Shown here: piece after piece, positions 16,292 to 23,889 of the stretch
Layout: every line of letters starts with the position of its first letter
How positions within the stretch are numbered: the first letter of the stretch is position 1
Source of the DNA: Balneolaceae bacterium
Lineage (GTDB): Bacteria; Bacteroidota; Rhodothermia; Balneolales; Balneolaceae
Assembly (NCBI GenBank): GCA_006969905.1
Contig: CP030887.1
Span: forward strand, 1,780,001-1,844,000
Direction of reading: 5' to 3'
Length of the DNA: 64,000 nt
Made by a program: the position numbers and the translations under genes
Notes under the pieces: model-generated
What the model saw: only the letters and a program-made list of their open reading frames with translations
Database searches by the model: none
What the model was told of the DNA's origin: nothing

Positions 16292-16547
16292 ATTTGATAA
16301 CCGTGCCCGTAAAGAGCTTCGAAAGCTCGACAAACAAGCCCAGGATCGCATTCTGAAATGGCTTCGTGAAACCCTCGCTACCGAAGAAGATCCCAGAAGA
16401 ACAGGTAAATCCCTGAAAGGACGCATGAAAGGATTGTGGAGATACCGGGTTGGGGATTACCGGATCATCAGCCAAATCCAAGATGAGAACATACTTATTC
16501 TGGTTGTTCGTATAGGTCATCGAAGAGATATTTACGAAGATAAATAG
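16275..16547 (+). CDS. RelE/ParE-family toxin
   Basis: This 90-residue protein starts at the ATG at 16275 (a GTG at 16269 is also in frame): [20 protein letters not shown], then [25 protein letters not shown] and [12 protein letters not shown], the typical RelE fold order with the basic C-terminal residues. RelE proteins cut mRNA on the ribosome. It overlaps the antitoxin gene by 17 bp. Toxin-antitoxin pairs often stabilise gene arrays such as integrons, and this one sits exactly at the boundary of the repeated block. Confidence 0.9.
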   Translation: MTWKVEFDNRARKELRKLDKQAQDRILKWLRETLATEEDPRRTGKSLKGRMKGLWRYRVGDYRIISQIQDENILILVVRIGHRRDIYEDK

Positions 16548-16556
16548 CCACATTCG

Positions 16557-16969
16557 CGGCGTACTTCAAGCACGAGGTACATAATGGGTAGTTATGGTAC
16601 AGCCCGGGGTTCACTCCGCATAGCTCTCTGACGGGCAGACTACGTTCACAGCCAAGCCGTCCCATAACGCCATTATGTAAAGTTCGCCTCCAATCCCAAA
16701 CCTCATCCAAATTCTTTCCGAACAGCGCCCCGATCCGCACCAACTTTACATAACCGCCTTATAGGACGTGGAACAGCAGGTGCGAAAAGCCCTGAACGAG
16801 GCCGTTCCACCGAGCCAGCGAGAAGGAGTTTGAAGCCCTGCCCATGTACTATAAGAGGCGCTCGGTTATGTAACAGTAGGGGTAAGAACGATCACCCAAC
16901 CTTGTAAAAGATTCCTCTACTTTTGGTAAACCGAATTGCAAGTAAGCAGGGAATATCCGATGTTGAAAC
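16557..16969. repeat. Folded non-coding block R2, attC-like candidate recombination site
   Basis: This is the second copy of R1, 413 bp. Hairpin 1 is 16578-16679 and hairpin 3 is 16746-16873, with the same paired boxes (TTACATAACCG, CTTATAG, CTATAAG, CGGTTATGTAA). The tip of hairpin 3 is 84 bases against 42 in R1 and holds its own stem GTGGAAC / GTTCCAC. The loop of hairpin 2 also differs by a short insertion near 16700. Flanking DNA and stems are nearly unchanged, so variation is concentrated in the tips, as in attC sites. It ends at the ATG of the third rhs tail. Confidence 0.6.
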
Positions 16970-17947
16970 ATGCAGTTAGCCGAGGCACATACTTTTTATC
17001 CTGAAGTTTTTCCTCTGGGAACGCAAGAGGGCAAATTTTTTTCCTCCGCTCTGGAAAAATGCTCCGACTATTACCCGTTTGGACTAACCATGCCTGGGCG
17101 TTCGTCCAACTCCGCCAACCCGAATGACAAGTACAAGTTTACCGGGCATGAACGCGATGACGAAGCGGGAATTAATCTCGACTACATGGGGGCGAGATAT
17201 GCTGATCCTGTCTTAGGAGGTCGTTTTTTAAGCATCGATCCTTTGGCAAGTAAATATCCTTCCCTTAGTCCTTACGCCTATGTGGCAAACAATCCAATAA
17301 ACGCCATTGATCCAGATGGTAGATTGATCGTTTATGTTAATGGCTTTCGTACAGACGCGTATAAATTTTATACTGCTTCAAGAATGCCTCAAAGCCCATA
17401 TAGAGGAATGTCTGCTCCTTGGGATCACAGCCAGAGAATTTACAATAACGATGTTTTCAATTATTGGGGCAGTTTTAGTAATAGTTTTAGCTCACGAATT
17501 GGAGATAATCATCAATTATTCGTTGATGGCATGTATCGTCCTCATTCAACAGGTGGAGATAGATACAGTAGAGGATATAAAGATGGGCAGAGATTGGCCG
17601 AGCAAATATTGTCAGGGAAAGTTGATCTTAACGGCGAAACAATAAAGTTAGTAGGGCATAGTCATGGCGGTGCACATGCTGCTGGAATGGCTGAAGCTTT
17701 ATTGGAAGCGGGTTTACCTGTAGAATCTGTTTTTCTTTTTGCGCCCCATCAACCAGGACAATTTGGTGTTCATTATGGTGTGGGTTCTTCATACCAGTTT
17801 TCAAGAACAGGCGATCATGTATCTTCTGATCAAAGTAAACTTGGCATAGGACAAATATTTGTTGGCGGATCGGAGTTTTCGGGCGTTAGCGGTATTTCAA
17901 GGCTTATTAGAATGCAAAATGGTAACTCGGAAAATATCAGGATTTAA
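16970..17947 (+). CDS. Displaced Rhs C-terminal tail with lipase-like domain
   Basis: This 325-residue protein has the same leader plan as the second tail (MQLAEAHTF...VFPLGTQEGKFFS), then the core end DYYPFGL to DPDG near residue 115, then an alpha/beta-hydrolase-like domain. GHSHGG near 228-233 is a lipase nucleophile elbow with Ser near 230. VFLFAPHQPG follows and GDHVSSD near 283 could hold the catalytic His. Such tails act as phospholipases in other toxin systems. No candidate immunity gene follows: 100 bp later the opposite-strand chromosomal gene ends. It closes the array. Confidence 0.85.
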   Translation: MQLAEAHTFYPEVFPLGTQEGKFFSSALEKCSDYYPFGLTMPGRSSNSANPNDKYKFTGHERDDEAGINLDYMGARYADPVLGGRFLSIDPLASKYPSLSPYAYVANNPINAIDPDGRLIVYVNGFRTDAYKFYTASRMPQSPYRGMSAPWDHSQRIYNNDVFNYWGSFSNSFSSRIGDNHQLFVDGMYRPHSTGGDRYSRGYKDGQRLAEQILSGKVDLNGETIKLVGHSHGGAHAAGMAEALLEAGLPVESVFLFAPHQPGQFGVHYGVGSSYQFSRTGDHVSSDQSKLGIGQIFVGGSEFSGVSGISRLIRMQNGNSENIRI

Positions 17948-18047
17948 AGATGAATAGCTTTTGTTAGTGGGTCCAAAATGATTTTAGACTTTTATGCAAA
18001 ATACTGGACTAGGTGTTCCTGCTTCCAGTATCAATTTAGACTGAGTT

Positions 18048-18638
18048 TTAACCTTTCTTCCCCAACCCAATTCTCGAATACTCCCGGTATTTTCGGGCTT
18101 TGAAATCATAGCTTAGGATCTGTAGTTCAGAAACCATAAAGGAAGCCTGGAGGCTTTTTGTAAGGTACTCCTGTTTGGCCTGTTCAAAAGTTGCTTTGTC
18201 CAGTCCTTTGGCGACGGTAATATGAGGAGTGATACTGGCAGTATAGTTTTTCCGGATGCGGAGTTCCTGCCGGCTGCGGTTCAATTCCGAAGTAATAAAA
18301 TCAAAAGTGTCGGAAGCCTCTACTTTGGCATATATCACTTTACTCTCGTCAAAAAAATCAAAGTCATTTACCTGCAGCTCAAATTGAGGAACATGTTCAA
18401 TACGCTGCCGGAAAAGAGAAAAAGCATCATCTGTGCGATAGTTAAGCAGTAGAAAACTGCATACAGTGATATGCGGTTTGGAATGCTCAGAAGAAAATGT
18501 GCCGTACTTTAACCTGAATGCCTTCTTCAGTTTCATTACTTCTTTAGAAAGCATTTCAGGTACCGGAATCAGCACTAAAAACTGGCTTAATTCATCTTTT
18601 GGTTTGAACAGGGGCATTTGTCGTAACAAGGTAGTCAT
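18048..18638 (-). CDS. 2'-5' RNA ligase / 2H phosphoesterase family protein
   Basis: With the ATG at 18638 the protein has 196 residues. Two HxT motifs, KPHITVCSF and TPHITVAKG, are the catalytic pair of the LigT/2H phosphoesterase superfamily, which acts on 2'-5' or cyclic phosphate ends of RNA or nucleotides. An upstream in-frame start at 18767 would add 43 residues without family similarity and would collide with the next promoter. It is the first chromosomal gene after the rhs array and is convergent with it. The substrate is unknown. Confidence 0.85.
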   Translation of the reverse strand: MTTLLRQMPLFKPKDELSQFLVLIPVPEMLSKEVMKLKKAFRLKYGTFSSEHSKPHITVCSFLLLNYRTDDAFSLFRQRIEHVPQFELQVNDFDFFDESKVIYAKVEASDTFDFITSELNRSRQELRIRKNYTASITPHITVAKGLDKATFEQAKQEYLTKSLQASFMVSELQILSYDFKARKYREYSRIGLGKKG

Positions 18639-18786
18639 GGTAAATCCGTTTAATAATCTGGGGGAGTGTAAGAAATTATATACATATATCATACATATTA
18701 AAAATTTTTGTTCAACCTGAGCAAGTTTTGGCAGGAAAAGTCTTCTAACCTTTTGACTCAGATACAATCAAACAAAGGAGAACATC

Positions 18787-19269
18787 ATGAGACGTATTAT
18801 CAAAACATCCATTTTAGTATTACTGCTTTCCGGTTTTGCAGCTTCCGTTCAGGCGCAGCAAAGAGGAAACAGAATGCAGCAGAACAAAGAATGGGCGCAA
18901 GGACCGAGGGGGGAAGGCAGAATTTTCCAAATGCTTAACTTAACTGATGAGCAGGCAGAACAAGTAAAAGAGATTCGGTTGAACGGACAAAAAGAAGCCC
19001 TGCCTATCCGCAATGCAATGCGTGAAAAAAGGGCGAGACTCCGAACCTTCCGCACCGCTGCAAATTATGATGCAACTGCCACTGAAAAGGTAATAGAAGA
19101 GATCGCTGATCTTAGAGCTGCACAGATGCTAATGCGTGAGCGCCACCGCCAACAGGTAAGAGAGCTGTTGACTGAGGAACAGCGGGTTATTTTCGACTCT
19201 GCTCCGCAAAAAAGACAAGGTATGCGAGGAAAAAAAGGGAACAGACCCGGAAATAAAAGAAACAGGTAA
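18787..19269 (+). CDS. Spy/CpxP-like periplasmic protein
   Basis: This 160-residue protein has a signal peptide (MRRIIKTSILVLLLSGFAAS, cut after VQAQ). The mature part is helical and strongly charged, with LTDEQAEQVKEIR and LTEEQRVIF, the LTxxQ pattern of Spy/CpxP chaperones and metal-stress sensors. It ends in a basic Gly-rich tail. The gene stands alone and is closed by a strong terminator. It may protect envelope proteins; ligand unknown. Confidence 0.8.
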   Translation: MRRIIKTSILVLLLSGFAASVQAQQRGNRMQQNKEWAQGPRGEGRIFQMLNLTDEQAEQVKEIRLNGQKEALPIRNAMREKRARLRTFRTAANYDATATEKVIEEIADLRAAQMLMRERHRQQVRELLTEEQRVIFDSAPQKRQGMRGKKGNRPGNKRNR

Positions 19270-19299
19270 CTTTAGGATAAGGTAGTAGAGGGTTAATAG

Positions 19300-19337
19300 A
19301 AGGCCTTTCGGATGAACTTCCGGGGGGCTTTCTTTTT
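19300..19337 (+). terminator. Terminator after the Spy-like gene
   Basis: AAGGCCTTTCGGA pairs with TCCGGGGGGCTTT (some G-T pairs), six-base loop, then CTTTTT. The first ATG of the next frame at 19312 falls inside this stem, which supports the later start at 19417. Confidence 0.8.
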
Positions 19338-19416
19338 AGGGGCATTTTCAATCTTTAATAAGATTTGTTTGGGTATTTATTTATCGTGCAGCATAACTAA
19401 CTCGCGGTACGTATTT

Positions 19417-22400
19417 ATGAATAAATTCTTCAAGCTTTCATTAGGTCTCGTTTTTCTAATTGGGAGTTCAATTCCTGTAACAGCTCAAAAATCAGATAAA
19501 GACAAACCCTCTGATACCCGTTACGAAACTCCCTGGAACAGTCTTTCTTTTCGCAGCATAGGCCCGGCATTTACTTCCGGCAGGATTGCCGATTTTGCAG
19601 TAAACCCGGATAACATAAGCGAATTTTATGTGGCTGTTGCTTCAGGCGGAGTTTGGAAAACCACCAACGGAGGAATTACCCTGAAACCTGTTTTTGACAG
19701 TCAGGGCTCGTATTCCATCGGTTTTGTTGCGATGGATCCCAATAACAGTAATGTGGTTTGGGTTGGAACCGGGGAAAACAACAACCAGCGCAGTGTTGCC
19801 TATGGTGATGGTGTGTATAAAACCCTGGATGGCGGTAAAAGCTGGAAGCATATGGGGCTGAAAAATTCCGAGCATATCGGGATGATCGAAATTGATCCCA
19901 GGGATTCTGACGTGGTTTACGTAGCGGCAACAGGCCCGCTTTGGAGTGCCGGGGGAGACCGTGGATTATATAAAACAACAGATGGCGGTGAAAGCTGGAC
20001 GAATATACTGGAAGTGAGTGAGCATACCGGGATCAATGAAGTGCACATGGATCCCAGGAACCCGGATGTATTGTATGCAACGGCTCACCAAAGAAGAAGG
20101 CATGTATTCACCTACATAAGCGGGGGGCCTGAATCAGCGATTTATAAATCTACCGATGCGGGTGCTACCTGGAGAAAAATTATGAAAGGAATGCCTTCGG
20201 GAGATATTGGAAGGATCGGGTTGGATATTTCGCCTGCTAATCCCGATGTGGTTTATGCCACGGTTGAAGCTCAGCAGGGCAAACAAGGCTTTTTCAGGTC
20301 AACAGACCGGGGAGAATCGTGGGAGAAGCAAAGCAGTTATGCATCAAGCGGAAATTATTACCAGGAAGTATTTGCAGATCCTGTAGATGTTGATTTGGTA
20401 TATGTAATGAATGTTTATACAGGTGTTTCGGAGGATGGAGGAAAAACCTTTAAGAATGTAGGTGAGCGTAATAAACATATCGACAACCATGCACTGTGGA
20501 TCAATCCGGATAATCCAAGCCACCTTCTCAACGGGAATGATGGTGGTGTGTATGAATCTTTTGATCGTGGCAAAACCTGGAGGTTTTACACCAATCTCCC
20601 GGTAACCCAGTTCTATAAAGTGGCTGTGGATTATGACACCCCGTTTTATAATATATATGGCGGAACACAAGATAATTTCACGTTAGGTGGTCCTTCCCGC
20701 ACTATAGCACCTACAGGTATTAACGATGATGAGTGGTTTGTGACCGTTCTTGGTGATGGTTTTGAGCCTCACGTGGATCCTACTAATCCAAACATTGTAT
20801 ATGCCCAGTATCAGTATGGAAACCTTTTTCGTTTTGACAAGCAAAGCGGGGAGCAGCAAAACATTAAACCACAGGCACCGGATGCAGATTATGATTACAA
20901 CTGGAACTGGGATTCACCTTTCTTTATAAGTGCACATGATAACAAGCGACTGTACTTTGCAGCAGACCGCGTATTACGTAGTGATGATATGGGGCAAAGC
21001 TGGAGAGAAGTAAGTGGCGATTTAACCCGCCAGATTGATAGGAATCGGTTGGAAGTGATGGACAAAGTTTGGCCGATGGATGCGATCGCCAAAAATGCTT
21101 CTACCACTGTTTATGGTAATATCGTGGCAATGGCGGAATCACCTTTGGATGAGAACCTGCTTTTTGCAGGAACTGATGACGGGCTTATTCATATATCAGA
21201 AGATGGAGGTGCAAACTGGACGAAGTATGATAAATTCCCAGGCGTACCCGATATGGTATATGTAAATGAAATCGTTGCATCAGCACACGATCGGAATGTG
21301 GTTTATGCGGCATTCAACAATCACAAAAACGGGGATTTTAAACCATATTTATTGAAGAGCACCAATCTCGGCAAGTCATGGAAATCCATAGCTAATAACC
21401 TTCCTGAACGAGGTTCCATATATTCCATTTCGGAAGATTACATCGAAAAAGACCTGTTGTTTGTAGGAACTGAGTTCAGTGCTTTTGGCAGTGTGGATGG
21501 TGGGAATTACTGGAAGAAACTGAGTAAAGGGTTACCAACCATCGCTGTACGGGATATGGAAATCCAGACGAACGAGGATGATTTGGTACTGGCTACTTTC
21601 GGACGAGGTTTTTATATCATGGATGATATTTCTGCGCTGAGAGAGTTTACCAAAGAAGTAGAACAGAAAGAAGCCCACCTGTTTTCAGTAGCTGATGCCT
21701 ACCAGTACAGGCCATATAGCCGTATTGCTGCCAGTGAAACTATTTCCTGGCTGGGGCCAAAAGGTTTCCAGGGCGAAGATTACTTCATGGGGAAAAACCA
21801 GGAATTTGGAGCTGCTTTTACTTACTACCTGAAAGAGGATATCAAAACGCTTAAAGAACAACGCGAGGCTGATGAGGCTAAGCGCAGAAAAGATGGCGAA
21901 ACAGTATACTATCCGACCTATGAGCAGCTGAAAGCTGAAGACGAGGAAGAAAAGCCTTATTTGATTTTTACAGTTCGCGATGCGAACGACAACATAGTTC
22001 GTGAACTGAGAACTTCACCAAAAAAAGGAATTAACCGGGTACATTGGGACCTGAAATATCCCCAGGTTGATCGTGTACAGACAGATGATGCCAGTCCGTC
22101 GAAAGACTTCGATTCAGGAATTATGGTTCTCCCGGGAGCTTATTCTGTAGAGCTTTCCAAAAGTGTAAATGGGGAAGTCACTTCCATATCAGGTCGACAG
22201 GAATTTTCTGTAAATCCACTGAATAATGTAACATTGCCTGCGAAAGATCCGGATGCCATGCTTGCCTTCCATAAAGACCTGATGGATCTTTCAAAATCAG
22301 CAAACAGTGCCCGAAGAACGTTAAGTGATCTCAGGGAACGGCTGAATTACTACAAGGCGGCATCCAAAGCAGTAGGTAATCCGTCATCATTAGATGAAAA

Positions 22401-22707
22401 GATCAAGACTATGGAAGATGCGTTAAATGATATTGGTTTAAGAATGAGTGGAGATCGGATTGCTGGACAGCTGGAACTCAAGCGGCCCCCTTCTTTAAAC
22501 AACCGGATTAACACAGCGATTAGCGCGGGAATATCTTCCACATCTGATCCCACCAAAACAGCGATGAAAGTAAAAGCTATTGCTGAGAAGTATCTTGATC
22601 CTGTACTGGATATGCTAAGGGATATAGTAAATATCCAGGTTCCTTCGATTGACAACCAATTGAATGAACTGGACGCACCCTGGACTCCGGGCCGTATTAT
22701 CGATTAA
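19417..22707 (+). CDS. Secreted sortilin/VPS10-type beta-propeller protein
   Basis: This 1,096-residue protein starts at the ATG at 19417, which gives a clean signal peptide (MNKFFKLSLGLVFLIGSSIP, cleavage near VTAQ). Repeated Asp-box/BNR motifs (KTTDGGESW, KSTDAGATW, RSTDRGESW, ISEDGGANW) indicate one or two large beta-propellers in the first about 700 residues. A helical, charged C-terminal part with a probable beta sandwich follows. Members are usually annotated as glycosyl hydrolase-like or VPS10 domain proteins without proven activity. It ends in a terminator. Confidence 0.85.
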   Translation: MNKFFKLSLGLVFLIGSSIPVTAQKSDKDKPSDTRYETPWNSLSFRSIGPAFTSGRIADFAVNPDNISEFYVAVASGGVWKTTNGGITLKPVFDSQGSYSIGFVAMDPNNSNVVWVGTGENNNQRSVAYGDGVYKTLDGGKSWKHMGLKNSEHIGMIEIDPRDSDVVYVAATGPLWSAGGDRGLYKTTDGGESWTNILEVSEHTGINEVHMDPRNPDVLYATAHQRRRHVFTYISGGPESAIYKSTDAGATWRKIMKGMPSGDIGRIGLDISPANPDVVYATVEAQQGKQGFFRSTDRGESWEKQSSYASSGNYYQEVFADPVDVDLVYVMNVYTGVSEDGGKTFKNVGERNKHIDNHALWINPDNPSHLLNGNDGGVYESFDRGKTWRFYTNLPVTQFYKVAVDYDTPFYNIYGGTQDNFTLGGPSRTIAPTGINDDEWFVTVLGDGFEPHVDPTNPNIVYAQYQYGNLFRFDKQSGEQQNIKPQAPDADYDYNWNWDSPFFISAHDNKRLYFAADRVLRSDDMGQSWREVSGDLTRQIDRNRLEVMDKVWPMDAIAKNASTTVYGNIVAMAESPLDENLLFAGTDDGLIHISEDGGANWTKYDKFPGVPDMVYVNEIVASAHDRNVVYAAFNNHKNGDFKPYLLKSTNLGKSWKSIANNLPERGSIYSISEDYIEKDLLFVGTEFSAFGSVDGGNYWKKLSKGLPTIAVRDMEIQTNEDDLVLATFGRGFYIMDDISALREFTKEVEQKEAHLFSVADAYQYRPYSRIAASETISWLGPKGFQGEDYFMGKNQEFGAAFTYYLKEDIKTLKEQREADEAKRRKDGETVYYPTYEQLKAEDEEEKPYLIFTVRDANDNIVRELRTSPKKGINRVHWDLKYPQVDRVQTDDASPSKDFDSGIMVLPGAYSVELSKSVNGEVTSISGRQEFSVNPLNNVTLPAKDPDAMLAFHKDLMDLSKSANSARRTLSDLRERLNYYKAASKAVGNPSSLDEKIKTMEDALNDIGLRMSGDRIAGQLELKRPPSLNNRINTAISAGISSTSDPTKTAMKVKAIAEKYLDPVLDMLRDIVNIQVPSIDNQLNELDAPWTPGRIID

Positions 22708-22716
22708 ATTAAAAAG

Positions 22717-22746
22717 CCTGTTCCTAAACTTTGGAACAGGTTTTTT
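22717..22746 (+). terminator. Terminator after the VPS10-type gene
   Basis: CCTGTTCC and GGAACAGG form a perfect eight-pair stem with an eight-base loop followed by six T. Confidence 0.9.
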
Positions 22747-22764
22747 AACTTCCTACCATTCATC

Positions 22765-23487
22765 ATGTTTTTCAAAAGGGCTAAAGAGCGAATATCAACT
22801 ATTGATGTAGAGGGTATGGAAGTGGAAGTAACGCGAAAATCCATTAAGAATTTATACCTCAAAGTTTCGCCTGCTACAGGCAGGATTCGGGTATCAGCTC
22901 CTGTACACGCTTCAGATCGTGTCATTCAGCAATTTGTTAACTCCCAAAAAAATTGGATTGAAAAGCAATTATCTAAGAAAACGAGGGTAAACCCAACTGT
23001 TGAGCTTAACGCACAATCAGGAGAAACACATTTTTTTAAAGGCTTACCATATGTATTGCATGTTATCGCAGCCAATGCAAAACCGAAGGTGTCCTTAGAA
23101 GGCGAAGGGAAATTAGTGCTAAGAGTTCGTCCGGGTTCATCTAAAGAAAAGCGGTTGAGGATACTGGATGATTGGTATCGTGTATACCTGAAAGAAGAAA
23201 TTCCCAGGCTCATTAAGCAGTGGGAGCCTATAATGGGAGTACAGGTAAAAGAGTTCGGGGTAAAGAAAATGAAAACCCGTTGGGGAACCTGTAACATAAA
23301 AGCTCAACGTATTTGGTTAAGCCTGGAACTGGCCAAGAAATCTCCCAAGAGTTTGGAGTATGTGGTCGTTCATGAAATGGTTCACTTGTTGGAGCGCCTT
23401 CATAATAAAAGATTTCATGGATTCATGGATCAGTTCCTGCCAGATTGGAGAGAAAGAAAACAAGAGCTGAACGGCAGAGTTTGTTAA
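22765..23487 (+). CDS. YgjP/WLM-like zinc metallopeptidase (M48-type)
   Basis: This 240-residue protein has HEMVH at about 209-213 and a later His in RLHNKRFHGFMDQFLPDW, the zinc site of the YgjP-like (DUF45) metallopeptidases. The first part is beta-rich (VTRKSIKNLYLKVSPATGRI) and the middle has KKMKTRWGTCN, the usual family signature. No signal peptide is seen, so it is cytoplasmic. It stands alone between a terminator and a 400-bp non-coding stretch. Substrate unknown. Confidence 0.9.
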   Translation: MFFKRAKERISTIDVEGMEVEVTRKSIKNLYLKVSPATGRIRVSAPVHASDRVIQQFVNSQKNWIEKQLSKKTRVNPTVELNAQSGETHFFKGLPYVLHVIAANAKPKVSLEGEGKLVLRVRPGSSKEKRLRILDDWYRVYLKEEIPRLIKQWEPIMGVQVKEFGVKKMKTRWGTCNIKAQRIWLSLELAKKSPKSLEYVVVHEMVHLLERLHNKRFHGFMDQFLPDWRERKQELNGRVC

Positions 23488-23511
23488 GGTTTTACTATTT
23501 TCCTTTTGCCT

Positions 23512-23792
23512 GTCATCCTGAACTTGTTTCAGGATCTTACGAAAGAAGGTTTGGTTTTTAATTGCCTCAGGGTTTCCTTCCTACCTTCTAAATTTGAATT
23601 ATCTCCCTTCACAAAATTCCACTTTTCAAGTATTTTTCTTAGGCTATTATCTCACCGATAAGTATTCACATTTTTCCATAAAATAAGAATGGTTAATCTA
23701 TACTTTGCCATATACATAAGCTTTGTTCATTTTCAGTTGGACTCGTTAAGTTCATAAACCTCACAAAGATCCTGAAACAAGTTCAGGATGAC
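23512..23792. repeat. Non-coding stretch bounded by a perfect 27-bp inverted repeat
   Basis: Gene-free DNA runs from 23488 to 23889. A 27-bp sequence at 23512-23538, itself containing the hairpin CCTGAA-CTTGT-TTCAGG, recurs exactly inverted at 23766-23792, about 230 bp away. This is the look of a small non-autonomous or REP-like dispersed repeat. The AT-rich interior holds no convincing reading frame. Confidence 0.75.
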
Positions 23793-23889
23793 CTAATTAA
23801 CTCCATAAACCAAAACTGTTACAAAATTATTTAAGACCTATAGAGATGACAATGAAAGGGAAGGCGGAGTGAGTTCTTTCTCTAAAGTC

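Noticed and set aside
18639-18767. Longer form of the 2H phosphoesterase
   Set aside because: The extra 43 residues have no family likeness, and this stretch would overlap the promoter region of the divergent Spy-like gene.
19312-19416. Start of the VPS10-type gene at 19312
   Set aside because: That ATG is inside the previous terminator stem, and only the later ATG gives a proper signal peptide.
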